From contig NZ_CP016783.1 of the NCBI RefSeq assembly GCF_002288385.1, positions 186,001 through 250,000 of the forward strand: a DNA stretch of 64,000 nt, written 5' to 3'. The notes beneath the pieces are model-generated. The model searched no databases, was not told where the DNA came from, and saw nothing but the letters and a program-made list of their open reading frames with translations. The number at the start of each line of letters is the position of its first letter. Positions within the stretch are counted from its first letter, which is position 1. A program made the translations under genes and the position numbers. The stretch is from Candidatus Planktophila lacus. GTDB lineage: Bacteria > Actinomycetota > Actinomycetes > Nanopelagicales > Nanopelagicaceae. Below, piece by piece: positions 53,718-64,000 of this stretch.

Positions 53718-54268
53718 CTTCAGAAGGATTCAAACGCCACGGCAGCAATTCTTACGTCGCTGAATTTGCTGAGAATGAACGCGAGATTTTAATTAATTTA
53801 GCCGAACAAATCATTGAACTACTTGCCGAACGCGTAGACCATGGACATGAAGATCCACTTGCCGCGATGGTCGGCATAACATCGCACGATGCGCCACCTG
53901 AAGATGAAGTTCTGCATCGCCTCTTGCCTAATGCTTATCAAGATCAAGTGGATTCGGCAGAGTTTCGTAGATATACCGAATCAACTCTTCGCAATAAGAA
54001 GCAGGCCCATGCCATGGCGATGCGGATGTATTTAAAGAGCGCTAAAGATGGAACGGTAGATCTCGATCACGATAGCGCTAACGCATGGTTAGGCGCAGTT
54101 AACGATATTCGCTTAGCGCTTGGCGTTCGCTTAAATGTTCAAGAACGCACTAGCGATGAGTTAGAACTTCTAGCACCTGATGATCCACTTCGTGGCGTCT
54201 ATATTGTTTATGGATGGCTCGGATGGTTGCAAGAAGGTTTGTTAGCAGCCCTTATGGATGAGAGTTAG
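53714..54268 (+). CDS. DUF2017 family protein
   Basis: A 184-aa protein overlapping clpS by 4 bases. Residues such as [27 protein letters not shown] and [15 protein letters not shown] fit DUF2017, always encoded next to clpS in actinobacteria. Function unknown; context suggests a tie to Clp proteolysis or to the Mec/CysO system. Confidence 0.85.
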   Translation: MTSEGFKRHGSNSYVAEFAENEREILINLAEQIIELLAERVDHGHEDPLAAMVGITSHDAPPEDEVLHRLLPNAYQDQVDSAEFRRYTESTLRNKKQAHAMAMRMYLKSAKDGTVDLDHDSANAWLGAVNDIRLALGVRLNVQERTSDELELLAPDDPLRGVYIVYGWLGWLQEGLLAALMDES

Positions 54269-54280
54269 GATACGACTCTT

Positions 54281-54697
54281 ATGTCACTAACTATTTCTAG
54301 AGCTTTCGTTGATGCAATTATTGAGCAATCTCGTGCTGAATATCCAGATGAATGCTGTGGCGTAATTCTTGGGCCAATTGGTAAGGGCTCGCCAGAACGG
54401 CTAAAGCCGATGATTAATGCGGCGCACTCACCAACTTTCTACGAATTTGATCCAAAGGATTTATTGGCGCTCTATCGTGAAGTAGACGATAACGATGAGG
54501 AAATTGTCGTCATTTATCACTCACACACTGAGACCGAAGCCTTTCCATCCCGCACGGATATCGCATATGCCGGCGAACCTGGTGCGCACTATGTTTTGGT
54601 CTCTAGTCGCAAAGAGATTGCACCTGCAATTGAATTCCGTTCTTTCCGAATAATCGATGGAGTTGTAACCGAGGAAGAAGTTTCAATTACCGATTAA
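54281..54697 (+). CDS. mec: Mec-type JAMM metallopeptidase
   Basis: A 138-aa JAB/MPN+ protein with the full zinc motif HSHTETEAFPSRTD (HxHx7Sx2D) and the upstream Glu in YPDECCGVI. In mycobacteria Mec removes the cysteine added to the CysO C-terminus, freeing L-cysteine. cysO and cysM follow directly. Confidence 0.92.
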   Translation: MSLTISRAFVDAIIEQSRAEYPDECCGVILGPIGKGSPERLKPMINAAHSPTFYEFDPKDLLALYREVDDNDEEIVVIYHSHTETEAFPSRTDIAYAGEPGAHYVLVSSRKEIAPAIEFRSFRIIDGVVTEEEVSITD

Positions 54698-54722
54698 CGC
54701 AAATCTTGGCCATAATAAGGGC

Positions 54723-55947
<1,225 letters not shown>

Positions 55948-55971
55948 GGTGCGAGGCGGTAGTCTTGCCCT

Positions 55972-56775
55972 GTGAGCGATGCACCAATCGGAATATTCGA
56001 TTCAGGAGTCGGCGGTTTAACCGTCGCACGTGCAATTCTCGACCAACTTCCAAATGAATCTACGCTCTATGTTGGTGATACCGCGCGCGGTCCATACGGC
56101 CCAAGACCGTTAGCTGAAGTTCGTACCTTTGCATTGGAAACCCTCGACTATCTAGTTGAGCAAGGCGTAAAAGCTTTGGTAATTGCCTGCAATACCGCAA
56201 GTGCTGCGATGTTACGTGATGCGCGTGAGCGTTACTCCGTTCCAGTAATTGAAGTGATTCAACCTGCGGTACGCCGCGCAGTTGCAGCAAGTCGAACTGG
56301 TCGCATCGGTGTAATTGGTACACGTGCAACTATTGATTCAAAGGCTTACCTAGATGCGTTCGCAGCTGCTCCACAGTTAGAGATAACTTCTATCGCCTGC
56401 CCACTATTTGTGGAGTTTGTAGAGCGCGGTGAAACTTCTGGCGAAGCAATTACCAAGGTCGCTCGCGAATATTTGAAGCCAGTAATGGATGCCGATGTCG
56501 ACACCTTGGTTTTAGGTTGCACTCACTATCCGCTATTAACCGGCGTTATCTCCTATGTAATGGGCAATAACGTCTCACTTGTATCTAGCGCCGAAGAGAC
56601 TGCAAAAGATCTCTATAGAACTCTGGTTGAAAACTCATTACTTCGCGCACCTTCTTCTACGCCGGCAACACATCGTTTTTTAGCTACAGGGGACTCGGCC
56701 GCCTTTGAAGTTCTAGCCCGTCGATTCTTAGGACCTGAAGTGGGTTCTGTTCAACATATAAATAGCCTCAAATAA
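55972..56775 (+). CDS. murI: Glutamate racemase
   Basis: A 267-aa racemase with [13 protein letters not shown], Cys in VIACNTASA and Cys in [10 protein letters not shown], the two catalytic cysteines. It supplies D-glutamate for peptidoglycan. GTG start; TAGTCT 6 bases upstream indicates a leaderless promoter inside the operon. Confidence 0.95.
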   Translation: MSDAPIGIFDSGVGGLTVARAILDQLPNESTLYVGDTARGPYGPRPLAEVRTFALETLDYLVEQGVKALVIACNTASAAMLRDARERYSVPVIEVIQPAVRRAVAASRTGRIGVIGTRATIDSKAYLDAFAAAPQLEITSIACPLFVEFVERGETSGEAITKVAREYLKPVMDADVDTLVLGCTHYPLLTGVISYVMGNNVSLVSSAEETAKDLYRTLVENSLLRAPSSTPATHRFLATGDSAAFEVLARRFLGPEVGSVQHINSLK

Positions 56776-56800
56776 ATCCAAATAAATAGAATGGAAGTAC

Positions 56801-57526
56801 ATGGCACGCAACGACGGAAGAAGTAATGACCAACTTCGCGAAATTAAAATCACTCGCAAGTGGTTAGATCATGCCGAAGGTTCAGTGCTCGTTGAATTTG
56901 GAAAGACTCGCGTTCTCTGCGTCGCCTCATTTACTCCAGGTGTTCCACGTTGGTTGAAGGATTCCGGTAAGGGTTGGGTAACTTCGGAATATGCGATGTT
57001 GCCACGTGCAACTCATACCCGTTCTGATCGCGAAAGCGTTAAGGGCAAGCTCGGCGGACGTACTCAAGAAATTTCGCGCCTTGTCGGTCGTTCACTTCGT
57101 GCGATTGTAGATATGAAGGAACTTGGCGAAAATACAATTGTTATCGACTGCGATGTTCTGCAAGCAGATGGTGGAACACGCACCGCTGCAATTACCGGTG
57201 CTTATGTAGCACTGGCCGATGCAATTTCTTGGGCTAAGTCACAAGGCCATATCAAGGCAGATTCAAAACCACTTAGCGATTCTGTTGCTGCAGTCTCGGT
57301 CGGAATTATTGATGGCGTTCCAATGCTCGATCTTTGCTACGAAGAAGATGTTCGTGCAGATACCGATATGAATGTGGTCTGCAGTGGAGATGGACGCTTC
57401 ATTGAAGTTCAGGGAACTGCAGAAGGTGTGCCATTTGATCGCAACTTACTTGATTCACTTCTTGATCTCGCAGTCGCTGGCTGTGTTGAACTCGGTGAAA
57501 TACAGAAGGCTGCCTTAGCAAAGTGA
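56801..57526 (+). CDS. rph: Ribonuclease PH
   Basis: A 241-aa phosphorolytic RNase with [32 protein letters not shown] and [17 protein letters not shown]. It trims tRNA 3' ends. GGAAG precedes the ATG; TAGAAT 8 bases upstream could also be a promoter. Confidence 0.95.
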   Translation: MARNDGRSNDQLREIKITRKWLDHAEGSVLVEFGKTRVLCVASFTPGVPRWLKDSGKGWVTSEYAMLPRATHTRSDRESVKGKLGGRTQEISRLVGRSLRAIVDMKELGENTIVIDCDVLQADGGTRTAAITGAYVALADAISWAKSQGHIKADSKPLSDSVAAVSVGIIDGVPMLDLCYEEDVRADTDMNVVCSGDGRFIEVQGTAEGVPFDRNLLDSLLDLAVAGCVELGEIQKAALAK

Positions 57527-57536
57527 ATTTATTCAA

Positions 57537-58169
57537 GTGAGTTCTAACCAAACTCCCCATAAATTACTTCTGGCTACGCGCAATAAAGGCAAGATCGAAG
57601 AGTTTCGTCGCATCCTGGAAGATATTGCTGCAGGACAGATTGAATTAGTTGGCCTCGATCAATTTCCTAACCTTCATGATGTTGATGAAACCGGTTCAAC
57701 CTTTGAAGAGAATGCTCTGTTAAAAGCGCGCGAGATGTGTGAAGCATCGGGAATTCCGGCGATCGCAGATGACAGCGGGCTTTGTGTTGATTACTTAAAC
57801 GGTGATCCCGGAATTTTCTCGGCTCGCTGGGCGGGAAGCCACGGTGATGACAAAGCAAACACTGCAAAGGTATTGGCCTCACTTGCAGATGTTCCAGATG
57901 AGAAGCGCAGCGCGCACTTCACTTGCGTTGCTGCCCTTGCCTTGCCAGATGGCCGAACCCATGTAGAAGAAGGAAAGTTCGAAGGTTGGATTCTGCGTGA
58001 GCCGATTGGGGATCAGGGATTTGGCTACGATCCAATTTTCCGCCCCGATGGTTATTCAATATCTAGCGCACAAATGAGCGCGGAGGAGAAGGATGCGATA
58101 AGCCATCGCGGAAAATCACTCCGCGCTATCGCACCTCATGTCATCAATTTGCTCAACTCCCTAGGCTAA
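57537..58169 (+). CDS. rdgB: dITP/XTP pyrophosphatase
   Basis: A 210-aa Ham1/RdgB protein: LLATRNKGKIEEFRRIL, FEENALLKAREM, ADDSGLCVDYLNGDPGIFSA and GFGYDPIFRPDG. It removes non-canonical purine triphosphates. GTG start. The order rph-rdgB is conserved in actinobacteria. Confidence 0.94.
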   Translation: MSSNQTPHKLLLATRNKGKIEEFRRILEDIAAGQIELVGLDQFPNLHDVDETGSTFEENALLKAREMCEASGIPAIADDSGLCVDYLNGDPGIFSARWAGSHGDDKANTAKVLASLADVPDEKRSAHFTCVAALALPDGRTHVEEGKFEGWILREPIGDQGFGYDPIFRPDGYSISSAQMSAEEKDAISHRGKSLRAIAPHVINLLNSLG

Positions 58170-58230
58170 ACTTGGCCTATACGAGTTAGTTCAAACCCTG
58201 ATCGTTTCCAATTTTCAAAGGAGTCACATC

Positions 58231-59091
58231 GTGGCAGTTAAGAAGAAAGCACCGGCTAAGAAGAAGGCCGCAGCTAAAAAAGTTGTTAAGAAGGTAGCGA
58301 AGAAGGCTCCAGCGAAGAAGAAGGCTGCCGCTAAGAAGGTTGCCAAGAAAGCGCCTGCGAAGAAGAAGGCCGCTGCCAAAAAGGTTGTAAAGAAGGCAGC
58401 GAAGAAGGCCCCTGCACGTAAGAAGAGCGCGGTTAAGAAATCTGCTGCGAAGAAGTCATCTTCTGCAAATAGTTTAGTAATTCCTCCAGTTCCGGTTGGT
58501 GGCGTAAGACGTCCATCTGCTGTAAATGTTTCTACAACACCAGTTGCTAAGCCAGCACCAGCGGCTAAGCCAAGTGCAGCGCCAAAGCAATCCACTTCAC
58601 CACGTGTTTTGATCGCAGCAATTATCGGTATCGCACTTCTTGCAATCGTTGTTATCTCACGTCCTGCATCAGACGGTGATGACGTTGCACCAGTTCCATC
58701 AGCAACAGCAACAGCTTCTGAGTCAGCAGCGCCAGAGATGTCTGAAGAGGCAACACCTGAAGCGAGCGAACCAGCAACAAATGGTGAAGCAGTCGCAGCA
58801 GTTGAAGCGCCAGGTCGCTTTATTGGAAACTGGAAAGATTCATCTAAATCAGTAATGGTTATTACTTGGAAGGCGCCAGCAGCAACTGCTGGTCTAACTG
58901 GTTATAAGTTTGAAGTTCGTTCAGGAATGGGCGAATGGAGAGAATCAGGTGTGCTTCCAGCAGATCAACTCTCAATTGAATTCACAAAGGGTTCAACTGA
59001 TGGTTCAACATCATTCCGAGTTTCATCAATGTACTCAGATGGTCAGATCGCAACTGCCAAGGCATTTGGATTTGCAGGTCAGTTCGAATAA
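58231..59091 (+). CDS. Single-pass membrane protein with histone-H1-like N-terminal tail
   Basis: A 286-aa protein. Residues 1-82 are almost only Lys, Ala, Pro and Val in PAKKKAAAKKV-type repeats, like histone H1 or HU tails. A Pro-rich linker leads to one membrane helix (VLIAAIIGIALLAIVVI, about 125-145). After an acidic Ser/Glu/Ala stretch, the C-terminal 90 residues form a fibronectin-III-like domain (SVMVITWKAPAATAGLTGYK). The tail is predicted in the cytoplasm, so it could tether nucleic acid to the membrane. AAGGAG precedes the GTG. No named family is known to me. Confidence 0.7.
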   Translation: MAVKKKAPAKKKAAAKKVVKKVAKKAPAKKKAAAKKVAKKAPAKKKAAAKKVVKKAAKKAPARKKSAVKKSAAKKSSSANSLVIPPVPVGGVRRPSAVNVSTTPVAKPAPAAKPSAAPKQSTSPRVLIAAIIGIALLAIVVISRPASDGDDVAPVPSATATASESAAPEMSEEATPEASEPATNGEAVAAVEAPGRFIGNWKDSSKSVMVITWKAPAATAGLTGYKFEVRSGMGEWRESGVLPADQLSIEFTKGSTDGSTSFRVSSMYSDGQIATAKAFGFAGQFE

Positions 59092-59116
59092 TTCCAATCA
59101 AATAATTACTGGAGAA

Positions 59117-59152
59117 AATAACCCTCACCAATTCGGTGGGGGTTATTTTTTA
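59117..59152 (+). terminator. Bidirectional Rho-independent terminator
   Basis: AATAACCCTCACC and GGTGGGGGTTATT pair over 13 bp with one wobble and a 5-base loop, then TTTTTAT. The complementary strand also ends in a T-rich run, serving the convergent acyltransferase gene. Confidence 0.88.
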
Positions 59153-59172
59153 TCCCTATTACTAAAGTATTA

Positions 59173-60924
59173 CTAGAGTTGAGTTTCGATAGCTGCTACA
59201 TAGGCGCGAACACCGGCTGGCACTAGGTGCACGCCATCAGGAGCGAAGTACTCGGTGCGGCCTTGAGATATCTGATCCCAAGGAATTACTGAGATATTTG
59301 GATAGTTAGTTGCGACTTCGCTAATCAAAGCGTTATTACCCTCTTTCCAAGGCCGTGGAACTGCTGTATTTACAACAATCGCTTTTGGTGCAGATTTAAC
59401 AGTTTCAAAGATCTCGACTACTTGATCACGGGTTAGCGCATTGTTATTACCAAGATTGAAGATAACAGTGGAGTTTAAAACCTTTGGACCATCAACCTTC
59501 ATCACATCAAGTAGCTCGGCGGCTTGGCGACCAACCCGCGCATTAATAAGCGCAATTGGGTACTTATCTTCGATCTCAGATCTAATTCCTAGAATTACCG
59601 AATCTCCTGTTACCCATAGGCCAGGTTCAGAGCTATCTACGACCGCCGTGATTGGTTTACTGGCATCTTTAAGTAGCTGCGCTAAATCTTTATTCTTATT
59701 GTCAATTTCGACTAAAGCGTTAACAGAGACAGTTGCAGAGAGAAGCAGGATCAATGATGAGATCAACCAAACACCAATTTTCTGCCTTTTGCGCACATAT
59801 GGAGTGCGGTACTTCATTCCCTTAAACCAATAGGCAACTGCGCCGCTTCTAATGGGTAGTTCGACTAGGCGTAAAGAGATATCGGCTAAGGCGAGTACAA
59901 CCAAGATGCGCAGGGTAAAGAGCGCCCAATCTTCTCCATCTAGATCAACTTGTGGGCGTGAGATTTGAAAGATTACCCAGTGCCACAAATAGATTGCATA
60001 TGAGCGCTCACCAATCCAAAGGAGAACGCGATTACGTAAAAGTGGCGCAAAGCGAGATGCCGGGTGCACAATCGAAATCAGAATTGCAGTGCCAAAGATT
60101 CCGGCTAATGGAAAAGCGATTCGGTAAAGAGCGGGATTTGATTCATCGATAAGTAAGAAAGTGGCCAAGATTCCTACAAAACCAAAGACACCTATACCGT
60201 CGATGAAATCTTGCGCTCTGCGGCTAACTTCAGGACGGAAATTCTGGGGGATCCAACTAACAGCAAGCGCTGCACCTAAGAAGAGGCCGATGCTGTGGGT
60301 ATCGGTACCAAAGTAGATATGGCTTACCTTTGAAGTATTTGAGGCATCTACTTGGAAAGAAACTAACATCAAAACAATTCCGGAAGTCATCGCAATAACT
60401 AGCGCTGCAATGGAAATCAATTTCTTACCGAAGAAGCGCAGTACCAAGAGCAGAATTAACGGCCAGATTAAGTAGAACTGGGCCTCAACTGCCAGCGACC
60501 ACGTGTGTTGAAGAAGTGGTGGACGTCCACTGCTTTCAAAGTAATCCTGCTCGTTAAAGACGAGCCACCAGTTCATGCCGCCGAAGATCGAGAACGGGGC
60601 ATCGGTTAAGAATTTCTTCGTTGTATCTGGCGCCCACAATCCAACGACAACTGAGGTCACAATCAACATAAATAGAAGTGGTGGAAGCAATCGGCGAATT
60701 CGCGCCATATAAAAATCGCGCAGATCTAAACCACCGCGCTGCTGAATTGAATCAAGAAGTAGGCGAGTAATTACATAACCTGAGATAACAAAGAAGAGAT
60801 CTACTCCAAGAAATCCACCAGGTATCCATTCGATACCGAGGTGATAGAGCATTACCGCAATTACTGCGACAGCGCGCAGACCATCAATTGCAGGGATGTA
60901 CTGGATACCGCGTTTGGTAGCCAT
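59173..60924 (-). CDS. Acyltransferase-3 family O-acetyltransferase with SGNH domain
   Basis: A 583-aa protein. The N-terminal half has about ten membrane helices with YIPAIDGLRAVAVIAVMLYH and VDLFFVISGYVI, the acyltransferase-3 signature. After a helix near residue 385 comes an extracellular SGNH-like domain with VTGDSVILG, FNLGNNNALT and APDGVHLVPAG. This OatA/OafA architecture O-acetylates peptidoglycan or surface glycans; which one is not decidable here. It follows the coiled-coil gene by 5 bases. Confidence 0.88.
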   Translation of the reverse strand: MATKRGIQYIPAIDGLRAVAVIAVMLYHLGIEWIPGGFLGVDLFFVISGYVITRLLLDSIQQRGGLDLRDFYMARIRRLLPPLLFMLIVTSVVVGLWAPDTTKKFLTDAPFSIFGGMNWWLVFNEQDYFESSGRPPLLQHTWSLAVEAQFYLIWPLILLLVLRFFGKKLISIAALVIAMTSGIVLMLVSFQVDASNTSKVSHIYFGTDTHSIGLFLGAALAVSWIPQNFRPEVSRRAQDFIDGIGVFGFVGILATFLLIDESNPALYRIAFPLAGIFGTAILISIVHPASRFAPLLRNRVLLWIGERSYAIYLWHWVIFQISRPQVDLDGEDWALFTLRILVVLALADISLRLVELPIRSGAVAYWFKGMKYRTPYVRKRQKIGVWLISSLILLLSATVSVNALVEIDNKNKDLAQLLKDASKPITAVVDSSEPGLWVTGDSVILGIRSEIEDKYPIALINARVGRQAAELLDVMKVDGPKVLNSTVIFNLGNNNALTRDQVVEIFETVKSAPKAIVVNTAVPRPWKEGNNALISEVATNYPNISVIPWDQISQGRTEYFAPDGVHLVPAGVRAYVAAIETQL

Positions 60925-60929
60925 ATTAA

Positions 60930-61733
60930 TTACCGACGCTTGGCAGGTTTTTTCTTGGCAGCGCTCTTTTTAGGTGCAGACTTCTTAGCCGGTGCAGCAA
61001 GTGCTGGCTTGGTTCGCTGACTAATTACCTTCTTTGGACCAGTATCAATCACCGAGTTATCTGCATTTAAATTTTCATTTACGCTCTTATGAAGATTGGC
61101 AAGTCTTTCAAATGCTGAATCTAAGCGAGTACGGCTCTGTGCGATCGCTTGTTCTGCTGAAACTAAGGATTGGGTCTGAATTTTGTAGAGGCGCTCTGCT
61201 TCAGCGATAACGCCACTTAACCATTGGCGATATTCAGCGACTTCACCAGTAGCTTCTGTAATGATCCGCTCACCTTCGCGACGCGCTGCTTGAGCAAGCG
61301 CTGCTGCTTCGCGACGCTTCTCGTCAAAGATTCCTTGCGCTTCACGTTCGACTGAAGAAAGTCTTTCTGCCGCTTCTGCTTCTGCCGCAGTGATGTACTT
61401 ACGTCCACGAGCTTCAGCGCCAGATAAAATTGTGCGCGCTTTAGTTTCGGCGCCTTCGATGGCATCTTTCGCCTGACGAGTTGCTTCAAGAACAACGCGC
61501 TCTGAAGATGCATAAGCTTTTGATTCGCGAGCTTGCGCTGACTTGATCATCGACATCGCAGTTTCGGTCGCGAGAATTTCAAACTCTTCCTTACTTAAGG
61601 AAGTGATATCGCGACGTGAGCGCAGGTCGTTGAGTTGTGATTCGAGTTCGCGGATGCGCTCTACCGAACTTGGAGTAGCGCTTTCACTCTCTTTAAATCC
61701 AACCCAATTAAGGAACGAGTTTTTCTCAGCCAT
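60930..61733 (-). CDS. Coiled-coil protein with Lys/Ala/Pro-rich tail (DivIVA-like layout)
   Basis: A 267-aa protein. Residues 20-215 are one long Ala/Glu/Arg helix (ARESKAYASSERVVLEATRQ), like DivIVA/Wag31 or SepF-associated coils, but without the DivIVA N-terminal lipid-binding signature. The last 30 residues are KKSAPKKSAAKKKPAKRR-type basic repeats. It may organise the envelope or chromosome; no function is known. TAATCT 6 bases before the ATG indicates a leaderless start. Confidence 0.7.
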   Translation of the reverse strand: MAEKNSFLNWVGFKESESATPSSVERIRELESQLNDLRSRRDITSLSKEEFEILATETAMSMIKSAQARESKAYASSERVVLEATRQAKDAIEGAETKARTILSGAEARGRKYITAAEAEAAERLSSVEREAQGIFDEKRREAAALAQAARREGERIITEATGEVAEYRQWLSGVIAEAERLYKIQTQSLVSAEQAIAQSRTRLDSAFERLANLHKSVNENLNADNSVIDTGPKKVISQRTKPALAAPAKKSAPKKSAAKKKPAKRR

Positions 61734-61779
61734 GTGCCTAGATTAGGGCAAAGGGTGGAAAGTTTAAAAGTGGGGTGAT

Positions 61780-62448
61780 TTAGTCGCGGTATATCGCGAA
61801 GGAGACGGCGAGGTACTGCGAGACCCATGCGGCAAGCACGAAAATATGGAAAAGCTCGTGGAAACCAAAGTATTTTGCGGTTCGCCCCGGGCGCTTTAGC
61901 GCATAGAAGATCGCTCCAATTGAATAGAGCAATCCGCCAATGATTATGGGAAGCAGAACCCAGAGGCCACCTTCTTTATATAGCTGCGGCGTATAGATGA
62001 TGGCAACCCAGCCCAGAAGAAGATAGTTGGCGACGTATAACCAACGGGGCGCGCCAACCCAGAAGATGCGCAGTGCAACGCCCAATAGCGCGCCGATCCA
62101 GACAACGCTGAGCAAGATTATTTGATCGTTTCCGTGAAGAAGCGTTACCGCAAAGGGCGTGTAAGAACCGGCGATCAACAAATTGATGTTGGCATGATCC
62201 CAACGACGCCAAATCTTCTTCTTTGCCGGTGACCAAGGAACGCGATGGTAGATCGCCGAAACGCTAAAGAGCATAATCGCGGTGATTGAATAGAGTGCAA
62301 CGGCAAATTTAAGCGAGTTCTTACTTAATATGAATAAAACTAGAGAAGCGATAATTACTACAGGGGTCGCAGCCAGGTGAAACCAGCCACGTAACTTTGG
62401 TGGGGGTACTGCCGCTAACTTCTCGCGCTCGCTCGCTTCTTTACCCAT
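61780..62448 (-). CDS. Hemolysin III / PAQR family membrane protein
   Basis: A 222-aa seven-helix protein with SAIYHRVPW, HANINLLIAGSYTPFAV and HELFHIFVLAAW, the conserved Ser, Asp/His and HxxxH positions of the HlyIII/adiponectin-receptor family. Relatives are putative zinc-dependent ceramidase-like or lipid-homeostasis proteins. Its -10 (TAGTGT) overlaps the stop codon of the MFS gene. Confidence 0.88.
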   Translation of the reverse strand: MGKEASEREKLAAVPPPKLRGWFHLAATPVVIIASLVLFILSKNSLKFAVALYSITAIMLFSVSAIYHRVPWSPAKKKIWRRWDHANINLLIAGSYTPFAVTLLHGNDQIILLSVVWIGALLGVALRIFWVGAPRWLYVANYLLLGWVAIIYTPQLYKEGGLWVLLPIIIGGLLYSIGAIFYALKRPGRTAKYFGFHELFHIFVLAAWVSQYLAVSFAIYRD

Positions 62449-62457
62449 GTATCAACA

Positions 62458-63678
62458 CTACGCCTTGCGGACGAGTTTTAGGTCTCGCACCGATTTAACG
62501 GAGAGCGCGGCAAGAGCTGCGGTCAAAGTTAACGCTCCAGTGATGTAGAGCATTGTGCTAACTCCAAAAAGTTCCGCTAGTGGTCCAGCAGCTGCGATTC
62601 CCAGGGGTGATAAACCAAAGGAGCCAAAAGCGTCGTATGCCACAACGCGTGAGTAAGACTCTTCTGGGATATGAGATTGCAGTGAAGTATTCCAAACAAC
62701 CATAAAGATATCGATCGCGATTCCGGCAAGAAATGCGCAGATCAGCGAAATCCAAAGAGGCGTGCTGAGTGCAAGTGAGAAATCCCAAATTGCGGTCGCT
62801 GAAATAATCAACATAGCAAAGAGCAGAGGGCGCCCGAAGTGAACTTTTAGCGAAATCACGCTCCCAATCAGCATTCCAGTTGTGAGCGCCGCGAGGTTAA
62901 ATGACCAGAATTGCGGACCGTTATCGAACTTCGAGAAGTTCAGAGGTCCCAGAATTTGCAATAAAGATTCGTAGGCCAAGTTGATTATTGCAAAAGCAAC
63001 TACAACAGTCACAACCCAAGACCGAGAGATAAATTCGCGCCAGCCTGACTTTAAATCTTGGAAAACTGTATTCGCATTTTCGCGAACGATAGTTGGCAGA
63101 TCGAGATTCCAGACAATAATCCCAGCGATGAAGAAAGAGATGGCATCTACCAAGAGCGCCCAACCAGATCCAAATGCGGTAACTAAAACTCCACCTAAAA
63201 GTGCACCCGCCACATAACCAATATTTGTAGTTAGCGCGATTACTGCGTTGCCGTGCTGCAACTTCTCTTTCGGTAAAACCTCTGGAAGTACTCCTGACAT
63301 TGCTGGCCACCAGAGCGCATTTAAAATTCCAAAGAGCGCGCCCATTAACGCTAAAAGTAAAACACTGGAGCTATTAACAATTAAAGAGATAGCGCTAATT
63401 GCTGCAAATGCGCTTCCAATAACATCGGCCCCACCGACAATTCGGTTACGTTTAAAACGATCTCCAACTACTCCGCCAAATAACATCAGGGCGATCATTG
63501 GAAACATACGCGCGGCCATCACGATGCTTAGATCTTTTGCTGTCGCACCCGGCAGAGCTAAGACCCCAAAGGCCAGAGCAACTGGCGAGATGCCATTTCC
63601 CACATTCGAGATAAAGCGCGAAGCGGCCAAGGCGGTAAAGCCCGGATGGGAGTGAAGGTCTTGTAGCTCGCGGCGCAT
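62458..63678 (-). CDS. Major facilitator superfamily transporter
   Basis: A 406-aa protein with about twelve membrane helices and the MFS loop GGVVGDRFKRNRIVGGAD between helices 2 and 3. It resembles drug/enterobactin-type exporters (MFS_3), but the substrate is unknown. TAGTCT lies 6 bases before the ATG, a leaderless start. Confidence 0.85.
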   Translation of the reverse strand: MRRELQDLHSHPGFTALAASRFISNVGNGISPVALAFGVLALPGATAKDLSIVMAARMFPMIALMLFGGVVGDRFKRNRIVGGADVIGSAFAAISAISLIVNSSSVLLLALMGALFGILNALWWPAMSGVLPEVLPKEKLQHGNAVIALTTNIGYVAGALLGGVLVTAFGSGWALLVDAISFFIAGIIVWNLDLPTIVRENANTVFQDLKSGWREFISRSWVVTVVVAFAIINLAYESLLQILGPLNFSKFDNGPQFWSFNLAALTTGMLIGSVISLKVHFGRPLLFAMLIISATAIWDFSLALSTPLWISLICAFLAGIAIDIFMVVWNTSLQSHIPEESYSRVVAYDAFGSFGLSPLGIAAAGPLAELFGVSTMLYITGALTLTAALAALSVKSVRDLKLVRKA

Positions 63679-63721
63679 CTGGCAAGACTAACTGGGAGGG
63701 GGCTGGGGAGTAGTTGTTCGG

Positions 63722-63922
63722 GTGATTGCCCCAGTTAAGGTCCAAATTGAGCGTGATTTTCCGAATTTTCTAGAAAAAACCTCAAAAATACCGCCGAGTA
63801 TTGATGCAAATCGCTCGCAGCAGGTTCACACTATTACCTACCAGAGTGAGTGGATGTGGTTCCTCGAGGACTTCATCGATTTAGCACTGGCTTCTAGGGC
63901 CGAATGGTTCTTGAAGTATTAA
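63722..63922 (+). CDS. Small hypothetical protein
   Basis: A 66-aa ORF starting at GTG, with VKVQIERDFPNFLEKTSKIP and WMWFLEDFIDLAL. It has a fair amino-acid balance and fills the gap before the next gene, but no family is recognised and the start is uncertain. Confidence 0.45.
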   Translation: MIAPVKVQIERDFPNFLEKTSKIPPSIDANRSQQVHTITYQSEWMWFLEDFIDLALASRAEWFLKY

Positions 63923-63945
63923 GCACCCCATGGAGGCTTATTTAC

Positions 63946-64000
63946 ATGTTAACCCTAACCGCAAATCAGTGGAACCTGGTCTATAACGTATTCTCGTTTG
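63946..64000 (+). CDS. Probable actinorhodopsin, 5' end only
   Basis: Eighteen codons are visible: MLTLTANQWNLVYNVFSF. An N-terminus of the form LTxxQxxLVYNxFSF is typical of actinorhodopsins, the light-driven proton pumps of freshwater actinobacteria. GGAGG lies 9 bases before the ATG. The window ends before any diagnostic residue (retinal Lys, proton acceptor and donor), so this rests on memory of the N-terminal pattern and on the inferred lineage. Confidence 0.45.
   Translation, partial: MLTLTANQWNLVYNVFSF

Overview
The window reads as a chromosome segment of a streamlined, low-to-mid GC planktonic actinobacterium, most likely of the freshwater Nanopelagicales (acI; Planktophila/Nanopelagicus-like) type. 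This is inferred from gene content and order, without a database search. Actinobacterial markers include AdnAB-type helicase-nucleases, a WhiB7-type regulator, UPF0182, a fused KGD 2-oxoglutarate decarboxylase, nickel superoxide dismutase with SodX, a SigH/RshA pair, DUF3039, and the clpS-DUF2017-mec-cysO-cysM-murI-rph-rdgB run. Genes are packed tightly, with many ATGA overlaps and apparently many leaderless promoters. The last bases may begin an actinorhodopsin gene, which would fit a sunlit freshwater cell.

Layout. 1-7.8 kb: DNA repair and nucleotide clean-up (adnA 3' end, adnB, an EEP phosphohydrolase, nudC, a short uvrD2-like helicase). 7.8-8.6 kb: whiB7 behind a small leader ORF and a terminator that look like a ribosome-controlled attenuator. 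8.7-20 kb: a secreted protein, a VOC protein, an ABC1 kinase, an orphan TOMM/E1-like protein, a DUF5679 zinc ribbon, a YgjP-type peptidase, an unexplained structured RNA candidate at 14.6 kb, a DUF2342 protein, a PDZ-less Lon-like protease and UPF0182. Much of this order matches the Rv3202c-Rv3193c region of Mycobacterium tuberculosis. 20.1 kb: initiator tRNA with a clear promoter.

20.2-34.4 kb: DUF4389 protein, copper ATPase, hisN-rsgA-aroA, a divergent SRAP (HMCES-like) gene, the sigH-rshA redox stress pair, a thioesterase, sodN/sodX, kgd and an SDR oxidoreductase. 34.4-38.4 kb is an AT-richer accessory insert. It holds a five-fold zinc-ribbon repeat protein with a GIY-YIG-like tail, and a divergent operon of a VWA-like lipoprotein and a membrane coiled-coil protein. 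I see no transposase or integrase there.

38.4-46.5 kb: prfB-ftsE-ftsX-smpB-GNAT-ssrA (translation termination, division and ribosome rescue), then a second GNAT, a DUF222-HNH protein and pirin. 46.5-53.4 kb: a pair of 38-bp palindromic repeats, trhO, the three-gene pnt transhydrogenase, argF, DUF3039 and a secreted GH18 protein. 53.4-58.2 kb: the clpS-to-rdgB operon, linking protein turnover, CysO-dependent cysteine synthesis, wall glutamate racemase and RNA/nucleotide quality control. 58.2-64 kb: a histone-tailed membrane protein, an O-acetyltransferase, a coiled-coil protein, a HlyIII protein, an MFS transporter, a small ORF and the start of a probable rhodopsin gene.
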